Source: Mytilus trossulus
Taxonomy: Eukaryota; Mollusca; Bivalvia; Mytilida; Mytilidae
NCBI RefSeq assembly: GCF_036588685.1
Contig: NC_086384.1
Span: 12,104,195 to 12,168,194 of the forward strand
DNA: 64,000 nucleotides
Reading direction: 5' to 3'
Shown here: in pieces, positions 33,876 to 46,263 of the stretch
Position numbering within the stretch: the first letter of the stretch is position 1
How the letters are laid out: the number at the start of each line of letters is the position of its first letter
The notes under the pieces: model-generated
Told to the model about the DNA's origin: nothing
Seen by the model: only the letters and a program-made list of their open reading frames with translations
Databases searched by the model: none
Made by a program: the position numbers and the translations under genes

Positions 33876-33986
33876 GAAGTCTGACATCATGACGAGGCTG
33901 TTCATCTCACGTAACACCTATGTACCACTATTGTTTCACGGAATTTTAATTAAACTTCAATTAAAATTTCGTTTAATTATATAATT
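33876..33986 (+). repeat. DIRS right terminal inverted repeat
   Basis: Opens GTCTGACATCATGACGAGGC, ends TTAATTATATAATT, and pairs with the left end over its inner half. The outer 70 bp differ from the left end (CACTATTGTTTCACGG versus TATTTGTGAAATGG complement), as in other DIRS elements where the two termini are not identical. Confidence 0.85.
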
Positions 33987-34135
33987 TTTGGTGGGGTTCG
34001 TGTTGTTTATTCTTTAGTTCTCTTTGTTGTGTCATGTGTACTATTTTTTTTTCATTTTTAGCCATGGCGTTGTCAGTTTATTTTAGATTAATGAGTTTGA
34101 CTGTCCCTTTGGTATCTGTCGTCCCTCTATTAAAG
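33987..34135 (+). repeat. Family D, right half, after the DIRS insertion
   Basis: TTTGGTGGGGTTCGTGTTG, then GTGTCATGTGTACTATT, AGCCATGGCGTTGTCAG and GAGTTTGACTGTCCC. Continuous with 29030-29183 when the element is mentally removed. Confidence 0.78.
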
Positions 34136-34628
34136 AAGGTGCAAAGGAGACGTGTTGTGTTCAAGGCACATTATGATAAAACAGCACTGTAATACATTGC
34201 TAAGCATTTTAAAATGATCATCGGTCAGTATTGTTTCGATATGACGGGTGAGCTATACAGGCGATTCTTATTTTCATAGATTGAATTACACAAACATTTC
34301 AAAGAAAAGATAAGTATATTTTGAAAATAAGTTTTAAGTTTAAGGTCATTATACATTACATTTGATCCTAAAAAACGAAGTCCTCTGCCAAAATAATTAT
34401 TGAACTTATTTTTAAGTAACAAAGTTACAATGTTATGTCACATTTATTTTCTGTTTATGCAAAACATAATGTATGCCCTTGTTAATTCGCCTTACATTCA
34501 TTTGGACGCAAATATTTTCTTGTTTCCTGTTGTTTTTAAACACAAAAATATGTGTAGAATGCAGGAAAACAACATTTTGACGCCTAACCCAATGTTTAAC
34601 ATAAAACAATATGTACACGGGTAAAGAG

Positions 34629-34636
34629 TATAAATA
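34629..34636 (+). promoter_or_regulatory. TATA box of short peptide gene 1
   Basis: TATAAATA 82 bp before the ATG at 34718, giving a predicted start site near 34660 and an unspliced 5' leader. Confidence 0.5.
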
Positions 34637-34717
34637 TACGTGTATTACAAAATCTGTACACATCTATACTTGGCAATTGCAAAAATCAAGAATCACCTAA
34701 AGGACTAAACTGATACC

Positions 34718-35990
34718 ATGAATGTGTTCTGTCAAAAAGTTATTGTTGTTGTATACATGGCTGCAGTATTGGTGGCCGGCTTAGTACAGTCTAGATACGT
34801 CGAACCAGGAGAAAACGAGGGTTATGAAACTTAAATAATATACAAGTAAGTACACCTATTCAGTCTTAGGGGCCAGCTGAAGGACGCCTCCGGGTTCCGG
34901 AATGTCTCGTTACATTGAAGACCTGTTGGTGACCTTCTGCTGTTGTTTTTTTCTATGGTCGGGTTGTTGTCTCTTTGATACATTCCCCATTTCCATTCTC
35001 AATTTTATTTTATTGAAATTGATATTGTAGCTTGGTACATATATTGATAACTTAAACTAAAAAAAACAAAATTGTAAACAGACAATTATAGACAAAGGGA
35101 TGAACTTGCATGTCAAATATATTTATAATTAAAACGCAGAGCTTGCATTTTCATGCCAATTGCTTATACTCAAATATAAACTAACGAGTTCAAAAATCAA
35201 AATCATCTTTCAAACAATACAATTATTTAATCCTTAATTAAAGCATACAAACAAATAGAAAGAAGGTTGGCACAATCGTAAAACAACCGTAATATTTTGA
35301 GGTTTCAGAACAAAACATTAAAGGAATTATGGGTTTATCAACCTTTTGGAGAAAACTCGGAGTTCCGTATTTTTGTGATTATACTTAATAAAACGTTTGG
35401 TCCACAATGCCCTTCAACTACGCATTAACTTGATATTTTTTTTTATTCGAACGTCAATGACGAGTCTATTGAAAATGAAACGCGGGTCTGGCGTACAAAC
35501 ATTTATGTCTCAGATTGGTATATATAATGAGCTCATTTAAATTTTATTGAACACATTGGAAGAACATAACATAGTAAATGAAATTACAGGATGTCATGAA
35601 CGTCGGGGTATGAGGCGGTTGGGTTATGTATTTTAATATTTGTGTAGCCTGCAACATACACTATGCTACGCGGGGTATGAGGTGGTTGGGTTATGTATTT
35701 TAATATTTGTGTAGCCTGCAACATACACTATGCTACGCGGGATATGAGGCGGTCGGGTCATGTATTTTAATATTTGTGTAGCCTGCAACATACACTATGC
35801 TGTTTTCTTTACAGCTGCATAAATATTCAATAATTTTCTAATTACATTTTTATTTACAGGTTTGGATTGTTGTAAAGACAGAGTTCTATGAGATCTATTG
35901 GACATTGTGAACATTGGTAGTTTTAGTAAAACAGCTTTTTATATCTTATTTAGAAAATAAAGTATATTCTTTAGAAAACATTGTTTTGTT
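34718..35990 (+). CDS. Short secreted peptide gene 1 (38-residue precursor)
   Basis: Coding exon 34718-34834, stop TAA at 34832-34834. The product starts MNVFCQKVIVVVYMAAVLVA, a hydrophobic signal-like segment of about 25 residues with a plausible cleavage after VQS, leaving RYVEPGENEGYET, net acidic with no cysteine. A strong GTAAGT donor follows at 34846. A likely non-coding 3' exon begins at 35860 after TATTTACAG, with AATAAA at 35956-35961; the span given includes it. Because the stop is only about 11 bases before the intron, decay by nonsense surveillance is not expected. Architecture matches the genes at 39451 and 46318, but sequence similarity is weaker (MN start, Gln at the signal end, acidic tail). 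Function unknown: a hormone, pheromone or defence peptide, or a chance ORF, are all open. Confidence 0.5.
34866..35010 (-). repeat. Family A fragment, reverse
   Basis: GGGGCCAGCTGAAGGACGCC to ATTTCCATTCTCAAT, within the intron of short peptide gene 1. Confidence 0.7.
35390..35530 (+). repeat. Family C diverged copy
   Basis: Contains CGAACGTCAATGACGAG and GAAACGCGGGTCTGGCG; one position of the usual ACGCGCG core has changed. Confidence 0.5.
35605..35801 (+). repeat. 67-bp tandem repeat, three copies
   Basis: Unit starts GGGGTATGAGGCGGTTGGGT and ends CATACACTATGCTACGC. Copies start at 35605, 35672 and 35739, with the third incomplete and few substitutions, so the expansion is recent. It lies just before the 3' exon of short peptide gene 1. 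Confidence 0.9.
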
Positions 35991-35999
35991 GTGAAATAA

Positions 36000-37080
36000 G
36001 ATAATTCAATGTACATACATTCACATGTCAACGTCAGTGTTTGGCTTTAAATCAAATTTTGAATATAGTAATACTAATGAGGAAATTATTGATGTGTCTC
36101 AACATTTGAATGAAAAGGACGTAATAAAGACGATGAAAGATCAATAAGTATAGGTGAAATGAATTAACAAGATATGGAGCTTAGCACGACATAGTAGCAG
36201 GAGTAAAGTAAAATATTTTTGTGGAAAATTATGGTTTAATACATAATATAGTAACCATATACTTTTTTTCTAATTTTATATAACTAATAGTACACTTTAG
36301 CAAGATCCATTGGTTAAGTATCAACAGCATTTCCTTTAAAAAGTCCTAAGCGTTCTTGAATTTTTCATGTTTGAAGTATTATTATTAATACAAAAATGTC
36401 GAACCAAAGGAGAAGGTTTAATCACCCTATCCAAAGTGCTGCAATATAACAGCATTATACTGGACAATATTCCTTATGATGGACAATAAGTGATAATGTG
36501 CATTGGCTTGAATTTTAATTATTTATAATATACATGTATGTTACAGGTTTAGTTGGTTACCCGAATTTGTTTTCTCTCAATCGTTTTATAACTTTTGAAC
36601 AATGGAATACTACGGTTGTCTATGTTTGCAATGCTTTTCTTTGTTAAAGTTAAATTGAATTTCAAAACAATGCACCGGTTCAAACGTGAAATAATTCAAT
36701 TGCTAGAAAACCATTACTATTTCTAAATATATGCATCTTCAACTTAAATCCCTCCGTTTCCTTCTCATGAGAGCCAAGATAGATATTAAGACTGAAAAAA
36801 TATCGGAAGATAATCTTCATCATACGATCACTAGCCAAATCAATACTTTCACTACTAACAATCATAGTTAACTCATGTTTACTTATTTTAATATATAGAT
36901 AACATACATTTGAAAATTCCTTTGTGATCGTACGCCCCCGTCTCACAGGACCACTTGAAATGAACTTTTTAAAGCAAAAAGCAGCATAGTAATCAGGAAA
37001 ATTATCAAGAATGGTCCCATTTAAGCTTGCAAACTATATACTACAAATATTTGTTTACCGCGTACAACGGAAACATATTT
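36000..37080. other. Unannotated AT-rich stretch
   Basis: No exon with splice partners, no tandem or terminal repeats recognised. A minus-strand 88-residue ORF at 36680-36946 has no recognisable motif. Confidence 0.45.
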
Positions 37081-37085
37081 CGAAG

Positions 37086-37644
37086 TTAAGGGGGCTCCTG
37101 GGTATAAATGATTTTTTTTTTCTAATATAGGATTTCGCTATATTTTTTCATAAATGAACTTTATCATATACTTGAAAGAAAAATGAAATAAAAAAAAGGG
37201 GTCACCGTTCATTTAAGCTAAAATCTGTATCTGGAAGAAGCATACATTTTTGTTAATGTCCTTTTTTTCTGTTGAACTAATAGGAGAAAAAGAGGAAATA
37301 TCGAAATAAAAAAATAACCTAATATAAGAATTCGCTTAAATTTTACAATTATTTAGTTTATGTACAGCTTATTTGAAAACAATAATAAAAAATATAGGTC
37401 ACCGATGAGTTAAAAAAGATATTTCAAATCTAAGGCCAAAAAATGGCATTTTTGCACCAAAGGGAGATAATTTGGAGCTTTTTCAATTTTTAATGTCATC
37501 TGGGGCCAAACCACATAATTTTTTTGTATTGTTTTTTGTACCATATCATAAAGTAACAACTAATAGTGTAACAAATAAAATTTGTAATGAAAAAAATAAG
37601 GTTTAATTTTTTGCTAAAATTTTTGTACCCACGAGCCACCTTAA
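37086..37644. mobile_element. TTAA-flanked inverted-repeat element
   Basis: TTAA at 37086-37089 and 37641-37644. Ends GGGGGCTCCTGGGTATAAAT and ATTTTTGTACCCACGAGCCACC, imperfect inverted repeats of about 20 bp. The 551-bp interior is very AT-rich with no ORF of note. A piggyBac-type non-autonomous element is the simplest reading. Confidence 0.65.
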
Positions 37645-38699
37645 AGGATAAATAATGATTCGAAGAAACAAATGGCTTAAAACGACAAATAGTCACAAGA
37701 TGAACAAACCCACTCAGAAAACATTAACTGTGTAAAGTGTTAACCATTTCCCGTGCTTTGTTACGAATTTGAACCGGACAATTGCACAATCTTTTGATGT
37801 TATATTTATATATTCAAATAATTGATTCCTTTACGTTGGTCAAATACTGGAAAACTGCATATGTTAGGTGTACACATTTGTTATTGAGGGTATTCGTGTA
37901 ACGAAGTACTCGTGTTTTTTAATGGTTGTTTGAAGAAAATTGTTAGACTGTTCGTCGTTAGATTTGTTTTGTTATAATTTTTTTGGCTTTATATATCTGG
38001 TTCTCCCCTTGGTATTTTCTGCATTTGTAATATCTTATTAAGTATTTCTACATGCATATTTTATCGAATTACGTTTTACTTTACTTTCATTTATCAAAAG
38101 TACTTTCAATACTGCACAAAAAATGAATTTTAAATCAGGAATTACACACAAGGAAGGACAGATCATCCCATCATAAAAATCATTGCATCGTAAAAGAAGA
38201 TACATATGATTTCGTCTACCTACATGTCGATAACTTTGTAGTAAACTTAAAACAAAAAGTAATCTAATGAAGATATCTTTAAACTTGCTGTACCAGTATT
38301 TATTTAACAGTAAAGCAACCAACAATCAATCAAAATATATTCAACATGAGCATATATGAAGTCCCTAATGAAGAAAAAAACAGAAGCCTAATGAAAGGTC
38401 AAAAAGGGAAGTCCATAATCAAATGGCAAACTTAAAAGCTTAAACACATTTAACAAATTGATAACAACTGTCATTTTGAGAATCATCTTTATTTAATGTT
38501 GAGACACTTTTTTAATAAATGCCAACTGCAAATAGTCTTATTTCATCACAATAAGCCTTCATTGATTTAAATTAAAAACCACTGAATTAAAACTATGGTT
38601 TCTTTTCAAAGTATGTTTATCTAATTCACAAAGTCAGCACTACGGTTTTAGAAAGTACGTGCACATTGTCAAATAAGAATAAGCTGACACATGTATGTA

Positions 38700-39077
38700 T
38701 TCTTTTACTTTTCTACACTGGTTAGAGGTATAGGGGGAGGGTTGAGATCTCACAAACATGTTTAACCCCGCCGCATTTTTGCGCCTGTCCCAAGTCAGGA
38801 GCCTCTGGCCTTTGTTAGTCTTGTATTATTTAAATTTTAGTTTCTTGTGTACAATTTGGAAATTAGTATGGCGTTCATTATCACTGAACTAGTATATATT
38901 TGTTTAGGGGCCAGCTGAAGGACGCCTCCGGGTGCGGGAATTTCTCGCTACATTGAAGACCTGTTGGTGACCTTCTGCTTTTGTGTTTTTTTTTTTGTTT
39001 TTTTTTTTGTTTTTTTTTTTATTTTGGTCGGGTTGTTGTCTCTTTGACACATTCCCCATTTCCATTCTCAATTTTAT
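38700..39077 (-). repeat. Family A copy, reverse, with T-rich insertion
   Basis: Runs from AACATGTTTAACCCCGCCGC-type start to CATTTCCATTCTCAATTT. A T/G homopolymer stretch at 38977-39020 has expanded in the middle. An apparent Lys/Asn-rich minus-strand ORF here is an artefact of that stretch. Confidence 0.75.
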
Positions 39078-39396
39078 GTAACATGTATGCATTAACATGT
39101 ATATATGGAACAATATTTCTCACTTCCAGGTTAACATGATAACATTATTGACCTTTTTTTGCACCTACTACAACTATCAGCATTGTATATTTATAATTAT
39201 TACTTTTTAACGAGTTTTGTGGTTACTAAATGAAGATAAATGTCAGATCAAAAGGTTGAAAAAATACGCATTTTCTTTTTCATTTATGAACCAAAAAAAT
39301 ATGTTAGATTCAGAAAACAGATGTTTAAACACAACCCATCAAACTATTATATGTCATATTTTAATGTTCGAATAAAATGTGTCATAGATAATTTCA

Positions 39397-39404
39397 TTTA
39401 TAAA
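39397..39404 (+). promoter_or_regulatory. TATA box of short peptide gene 2
   Basis: TTTATAAA 47 bp upstream of the ATG at 39451. The surrounding sequence, down to the ACTGCAG just before the ATG, is conserved with the same position in gene 3. Confidence 0.5.
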
Positions 39405-39450
39405 CAGTTATCTCTAATGGTAATCACAGTTCTTAAAAGCAAACTGCAGA

Positions 39451-42400
39451 ATGAATCAAGTTTTGCAAAATGCTCTTATAGTCATGTTGTTTGTGGCAAT
39501 GTTGTGGACAAATGTGGCACAGGCACAATATGAAGCAGATTGGGATGGTGATGAAGGATAAATGGTTTGTTTTTATTTGTTATATTTTAGACTATGTTTG
39601 AGGTGGTACCAAAACCATTAAGTAAAATTAATTTGGCTCGTTTGTTTTTCATAAAATTTTGATTAGGTATTTAATTTGACCCTTTGACAAAAATATTTTT
39701 TTTTTTTTTTAACCAGCCATTTTATCAGAAAAATTACACTGGTTATATATAGCAATTTGACAAACACTAATTTTTATCATTGAGAATTCCAGTAACAACA
39801 CAAAGAAAGTTAAACATAAGCTGATTTTACAGAGTTTTCTCCCTGTAGTGTTAGGTACCACCTTAACATGCATATGATTGTCAAGATCACTCAGAAAATT
39901 TCAAAGTAGATCGTAGGAGAAGACCGAGAATTATTTTGATAGAAAGTTATCAGTGATTTATCTCTCTGAGTTAAGTGTTATTTTATTTTCATTAATCAAT
40001 ACCATTTGTATTGCACGTATGGAAACACATGTTTGCAATGTCAGAAAACTTCATTAATATACAAAAATAGTTATAGGAGTTTTTAAATTTTTTTTCCACA
40101 TTTATAAAATCAAGCTTTACCTTTATCGTTTCTGATTTTGTGTTATTGGTTTGCTGAATCATTGACATACTATATATCCCCAATACTTTTTCATAATTGA
40201 TGAAATCTTTCAGTTGCTCATAAGAGTCAAATTCATAAGCTAGTTTGCGACTTACTGCTACATGTACTGTATTCATTTAGTGTAGCGTAACACAAGTGGA
40301 TTCTAGATTATCTGTTTCACAGATGACGACGGATGCTTATATTTTCGTTAACATTATCCGTCAGGATCTGCTGATACTTCTACATCGCTTCGAATCATTC
40401 ATTGATTTATGAAGTGTTCGTATTGTTTAGTCCTAATTTCTTTTGTCGATTTTGTGTACAAATGTTTGTATTTGGTGTTTTATTAATTTTTCAACATGGT
40501 ATTAGTGTGTTATCTACTTTTGAGTATTCCTTTGAAATGTTTCGCCTCTTTTTATTATATGTTTAACGAACACAACAAAATGTGTAATGACACTACTGAA
40601 GTTTCACTCGACTAGTAAATTTATATCACCGTTTCATTTCATCAATTTATTCCATGTTCCTTTATTTTCATCTTATAGTTGACGTGTTTCACAGCTTTTT
40701 CTCCGTAACAATTGTTTAAGAAAATAAAGTATTCATTCATTGGTTTGTTATCTGGATTTCTTTTCTCTCAATCAATTTATTTAATTTGTGAATACTGGTA
40801 TACTGCTGTTGCCTTTATTCACATCTCACTCAATCGTAACAGTTAATATACGTTTCATCATTGCATGGTCTCGGTCTACATAAAAATAGAAAGTACACAT
40901 TGAGAATGTATAAAAACGTTTATATGCCTGTACCAAGTCAGGAATATGACAGTTCTTGTCCATTCAATTTCAATGTGTTTTGTCATTTGATTTTGCCATG
41001 TGATTATGGACTCTCTGATTTTATTTCCTCTGAGTTCAGTATTTTTGTGATTTTACTTTTTTTCATTCTTTTCCTGACCTGTTTATCATTATTTTTTTTT
41101 ATTTTTTTTTATCTCATTAGTACAATTCAATTATGTCGCCAAATGTTCTTTTCTCTGAACTTCTACCATCAAATATTGAACACCATAGACCATGTTGAAT
41201 TTTAAATTTGTCTCACATTTTAGATTTCAAATTTTAAATGTCCCATGTTGAAACAATATCTATCGCACTCAACAGTGTGGTAAAATCTATATAAAAAAAT
41301 TATATATACAGATAATTTTGTTCTAAATTAAAAAAAAAAAAAAAAAAAAGGTAAACCATTTTAGGTCAATGTACGGCCTTCAACACGGAGCCGTGTCTCA
41401 CACCGAACAACAAGCTATAAAGGGCCCCAAAATTACTAGTGTAAAATCATTCTAACTGGAAAACCAACGGTCTAATCTATATAAAAAACCGAGAAACGAG
41501 AAACACTTATAAATTACATAAACAAACGACAACTACCGTACATCAGATTCCTGACACTTAAGACAGGTGCAAACATTTGAAGCGGGATTAAACGTTTTAA
41601 TGGATCCAAACCGTCTCTCTTTTTCTGAAACAATAGCATAACATCACAACATAGATAAACACATGATAAAATATCAATTGACCGGCTTAACTCAATCAAA
41701 AAACGTAAATTTATACACTCTGTTTGTATGTCACAAACGACATCACCTGATACTAAAACAAAACAGTATATAGTTTAACTGAAAACAGATAGCTTTGGGG
41801 TAATTGAATGAAACTCATTCATTAAAGCAATATAAGACAGTTCTATATTTTGAATGAAGGGCAAAGATTATTTTTGTTACATATATTCCGCAATGGAGTA
41901 TATTACGTGGACTTAATAAGATAACACAGAAACAACTGGACTATATTTGACTCTATATTCATAATTGGTTAATGACCTTTGAGAACTGATTCATAAAATA
42001 AAATCACACATTGACTTAAAGCTTATGATGGTGATTGTCTTTTTGTCCTGTTTTCCTTGTATATAAGTATGAGTTGCTGGATAGTGATGAAGCAATAACT
42101 TTCATGCGTTAACACATAACCGGAAGTTTGCTGGCTAAAACACAAGGGGTCCATATATTGACCGATTTAAATGTAGTCACTATCACATGTGGCTTTTATT
42201 AACTGTATACTTTTCATTTTGGTCTACCATCATCAGGTTGATGATTTTTCCATCCAAGTTCACAGAAAAACAACTGTTCATCGTATTTTTCGTCCGTTAT
42301 TGTTATCAATTATGATTAAAGAGCGACTGTTAAATCAGTTGATGTCCGTTAGTGTAAAACTATTGAGACATATAGTATTTATGGTCAACTATATTTCATC

Positions 42401-42805
42401 CGTCTATCTTACTCATTGTTGTTTTCAACTCATCTAAATGACATTGGAGATATTGGCAGACTTGCGTTCTATTATTCAACCGTACAGAAGTAACTACCTC
42501 AAATGCGCTTTACGACGTGCAATGTCTATTCAGCATTATAACAACAAGAAAATTTCAAAACTAAAAACCTAATACGAACATTTATGATATGATATAACCA
42601 CAACTGACCAAAGGTGTATTATCATTGTTGTTGAAACATTGAATGTGTTTTAACGATGTTTTTATATCTTTTCAGATTCAAACAAAGTTGTCTATTGATT
42701 TAAAGGGAGAGAAGAACTGACATAAGGACAATCAATATGCTATTTGTACAGATAAATAATCAGATGCAGTTTAACAACAATATGTTAATAAAAATAGAAA
42801 TTGTT
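39451..42805 (+). CDS. Short secreted peptide gene 2 (36-residue precursor)
   Basis: Coding exon 39451-39561. The start MNQVLQNALIVMLFVAMLWT is signal-like, with probable cleavage after AQA. The tail QYEADWDGDEG is strongly acidic and lacks cysteine and dibasic sites. The stop TAA is followed by ATG/GTTTGT, a donor at 39565. A non-coding 3' exon begins at 42676 after CTTTTCAG, with AATAAA at 42787-42792; the span includes it. Gene 3 at 46318 shares the promoter, the first 20 codons in pattern, the GATGAAGGATAAATGG block and the 3' exon, so the pair arose by duplication. Conservation of both exons and splice sites argues that the gene is real. Whether the tail is the bioactive product is unknown. 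An extra alternative exon giving a longer protein cannot be excluded. Confidence 0.6.
39600..39868. mobile_element. Short inverted-repeat element in intron of peptide gene 2
   Basis: Ends AGGTGGTACCAAAACC and GTTAGGTACCACCT, near-perfect for the first ten bases. TTAA follows on the right, while the left flank has decayed. AT-rich interior, no ORF. Confidence 0.45.
40860..41200 (+). repeat. Dispersed repeat around a GTCAGGAATATGACAG motif
   Basis: CCAAGTCAGGAATATGACAG, then TTTTGCCATGTGATTA. Related sequence occurs at 49014-49110 and 50440-50560, so the 114-residue ORF crossing it is a repeat-derived frame, not a gene. Confidence 0.55.
41345..41640 (-). repeat. Family B-related copy, interior part
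   Basis: Contains TGTACGGCCTTCAACACGG and AAAGGGCCCCAAAATTACT, plus GACACTTAAGACAGGTGC, matching the interior of 45288-45640. Confidence 0.5.
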
Positions 42806-45287
42806 TGTTATTATTTATAAATGACCAGTGAAATACGAGCGACATTTATTTACTTTATTGATGAAATTTTCCATATAAACAAAATTAGATATACTTGAAA
42901 TTAAAATACATAATTCATATGTCTTGCTGTGACGTAAAAATTGTTTAATATGAAAATGAAGAAATGTGATATGCATTCCAATTAGACAGCTATCCACTCA
43001 AAACATAACGGCGTGGATGTCAATGTGAGGTACTTCATTCTATACAATTAAAGGCACTTTGAAAAAGCTTTATTAAGAACAAAAAGAACAAAATATTAAA
43101 GACGCTAATTAAATATATCAATGTGATACAATCTCTTGTTAAATACTGTAATATGGACTTAATATATTCTATGGCAATCCAAAATGACAAATTCTAAAAT
43201 GAATGTGCTAATGGTCCCTTTCGGGTAATTCGTCAACTATGCAAGTTGTTTTTCTTAAAATTCTAAAATAATCTTTATTATTTTTCATATCTGGTCTATT
43301 GTGATCCCTCATTTTCCCAGTTTATTTGTGTTATTGTACCCCCGCGTTATATCTTTAAAGAAAGTAAGCAAAGCCTTTACATTTTCTTCAATCACATGCA
43401 ATGCTAAGGGCTTTGAAGCAAGTGTAACTAGAAAAAAGTTTCGGCAGAAATTAGACTTTGCTTTAGCTTGAAAGTAACTAACTTCAAATTGTTTCTGTTA
43501 CTTAATTTGTGGCTTCTGTTTTAGGTTGTACTTTTTATATTTCTGATGTCGTAGTTCTCCTCTTATATTTGATGTTTTTCTCTCAGTTTTAGTTTGTATC
43601 TCGGATTTGTTTTTTCTCAAACGATTTTTGAATTTTGAACAGCGGATTACTACTGTTACCTTTATTTATTTTCTATCTATTTTCTTACCTCTTTTTATTA
43701 TGCAACTGGTAGATTCGAACTTTTTTAATCTTCCTATTACATCAATCGATCTTCTTTGAGGTTGTCGTAAATAAAGAGGGTTTAAGTAGTTTCATCTTAT
43801 CATTCGATAGTCTGTATTCGATTTTACATTTTTCTCACACCATCATTCACTTAAAGCATAGCAACTATCTGTAAAAACTAGCATCGCTTACAGTCCTGTG
43901 TTAAAAGTTGGTTTATATAGATTTTTAATTTTCTGGTTTTTTTTCAGTTTAGTTTACCTATATAGTATTTGTTCTATTCACCTATTTAATACATTTCAAG
44001 ACCAAAAAGTGAAATCACAAAACTACTGAACTCCGCGGAAAATTCAGAACTGAAAGTCCCTTCAAAATCAAATGATAAAACACATCAAACGAATGGACGA
44101 AAATTGTCAAATTCCTGACTTGGAACAGGTATTTTCAAATATAGAAAATGGTGGATTGAACCTGATTTTTTTAGTGCTTAACCTCTCACATTTTATGACA
44201 GTCGCATCAAATTCCGCAATTTTTGCAACAATGCGTGAACAAAACAGACCTAATCGGTAAAATGGTCAAATGTGTGTGTGTACCTTTTTTAATTAAATAG
44301 TTATAAAGCCGGTCTTGTGGGTTTGTTGTTAGCTCACAATAGGAAAAATGTACTTCATTTTCAATTTCATCTAATACTGATTGCTTGTATTTATTTTAAT
44401 CTTAAGTAGGTAATAAGTATCCATGATAATTTCTATAAATCATGAGTCTACAAATGTTTTTTGAAGATATAACAATGGAAATGCTATAGCCTTTATATTT
44501 AGTTATTTCATTGCAAAGATACATTGAAAGAAAAGCATACGGAATCATGACAATTGGTAAATATTTCAGATGCTTTGTCAGGTAAAGTTCAAATGTATTT
44601 GAGAACATTTAAGTAAACTTTCCATAAAAAACTTTGACAGTGGTTGTAATTAGAAATTAAAAAAATACCCCATTTGATGAGTTAGGCGAAATATTATTCA
44701 AATAAACTCCGTCACTTTTTATAAACCAAGGTAAATCAGTGTTGTACAATTTTCAGAAGTATAATATTACTCAAATTCCACATCAATAGAGTATGACAGA
44801 TTGATAGTGCAATACGTTGTTACAATAAACTATCAAATTTCAGTAGTAGAAGCTACATTCGTTGAATATGATTTATGCTTTAACTTCATCTAAATTTCAA
44901 AATTGAAATGATATGAAAACAGCAGTAGATCTTAGGGACAGTTAAACTGAGTTAAAGGCTATAATTCAGGAAATATCTAACCAAAAACCAATTCATAGAA
45001 GTTTATAAATGCTACACGGACAACTGTTAAAGATGGTTATATAATATTTGTTATAGTCTCTATTTTTGTAACCTGTTATCATAGATATTTGCCCCCTTCC
45101 CCATAAAAAAATCATCAGTAAAACACATTACGCATTAGAATTTTTTTTTAAATAAATATGTTGAGTAGTTTTAACAAAAACACGAACCACCAAATCCATA
45201 TATCGAGAAAGAAAACATATATGATTGCGTGTACCGCATATCCTCAAGTTTATTTAAATCCTTCTTAACATAAAGAATATAAACAAG
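42806..45287. other. Intergenic stretch between peptide genes 2 and 3
   Basis: Contains a family E copy at about 43500-43680 and a dispersed repeat at about 43995-44240 (AAACACATCAAACGAATGG). Otherwise I find no exon or structured element. Confidence 0.45.
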
Positions 45288-45640
45288 AAGAGGTGGTATG
45301 ACACTTCATGAGGAAAATCTTACCAAGTGACAAAATGCCACTGCATTTACCAGCTATGGGTCACCGTACGGTTTTTAACAATAAGTAAAGACAATACCGC
45401 GTAGTTAGTTACAAAGGCCCCCAAAAACACAAATGTAAAACAGTTCAAACGAGAGAACTAATTATATATATATATATTTAACGGCCTATTTAATGTACAA
45501 ACTAATGAACGGAAAACAAATATGAAACACAGCAACACACGACTGACATATAGGATCCTTAATTAGGATATGCACATTTATTCAGAATGTGGCAGTGTTA
45601 CAAATGTTAGCGGGATTTAACCTGGGACTGTTTTAAAGTG
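45288..45640 (-). repeat. Family B, longest copy
   Basis: GAGGTGGTATGACACTTCATG through TCACCGTACGGTTTTTAAC and AGTTACAAAGGCCCCC to AGCGGGATTTAACCTGG. A short TATATATATATA run lies at 45462-45476. Confidence 0.6.
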
Positions 45641-45747
45641 GCCTAGATACAGATACAAGTCGTTGAAAATTCTTTCGTTTCCTCACTAAAAATACTTTTA
45701 ATTTATTTTTGAATGCAATTATTTGGAAATGTTAAAGATAATAAAAT

Positions 45748-45920
45748 AGAGAAAGGAAATGGCTAATGTGTCAAAGAGACAACAAACCGACCAAAGAAAA
45801 AAAACAAAAAAGAAAAAAAAATATATCAACAACAGCAGAAGGTCACCAACAGGTCTTCAATGTAGCGAGAAATTCCCGCACCCGGAGTCGTCCTTCAGCT
45901 GGCCCCTAAACAAATATATA
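45748..45920 (+). repeat. Family A fragment
   Basis: GAGAAAGGAAATGGCTAATG to CCTTCAGCTGGCCCC, with an A-rich expansion near 45797-45820. It accounts for the N-terminal half of a 95-residue chance ORF. Confidence 0.7.
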
Positions 45921-46263
45921 AACATGTTACCAGATACATCAATACCCCCTTTTTCGCACATCTATAACCAATTGAAAAAGAGAATTTTGTCAAGTATGAG
46001 AAAACAATGTAAAATTTGTATCTTTGCTTTGTTAACCTTGATGTAAGTCATGACGCCGTTTTCATGTCGAGTTTTAAAAACATGCAGATTCTAATCCCAG
46101 AATGAATATAAAAATTTCAAATTTCATGTATCAATAATGATGTCGAATTTTGTTTAAAAAAATAAGCATGTTAGTTACATCAAAACGATGTTCTTACACT
46201 AACCTTCATTTTGATACATGAAATACGTTCATGTTCATATATATTGCGTCGTAAATAAGTCCT

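Larger units (their letters stand above)
29184..33986 (+). mobile_element. DIRS-type tyrosine-recombinase retrotransposon, nearly complete
   Basis: About 4.8 kb with three overlapping ORFs in DIRS order: gag-like, RT/RNase H/methyltransferase-like, tyrosine recombinase. The left end is an inverted repeat of the right end. An internal complementary region at 33719-33838 matches the complement of both outer ends joined together, the defining DIRS structure used to close the replication circle. No target-site duplication is visible, as expected for recombinase-mediated integration. Compared with uninterrupted family D copies, the element sits after GAGATCACACCT and before TTTGGTGGGG, with a short AAT/AATT shared at both joints. 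ORFs lack internal stops apart from a likely one-base lesion near 30953-30959, so the copy is probably young. Confidence 0.9.

Noticed and set aside
38904..39113. Lys/Asn-rich minus-strand ORF
   Set aside because: Produced by a family A repeat plus a T/G homopolymer stretch.
40861..41205. 114-residue plus-strand ORF with a hydrophobic middle
   Set aside because: Falls on a dispersed repeat found at two other places without the frame being conserved.
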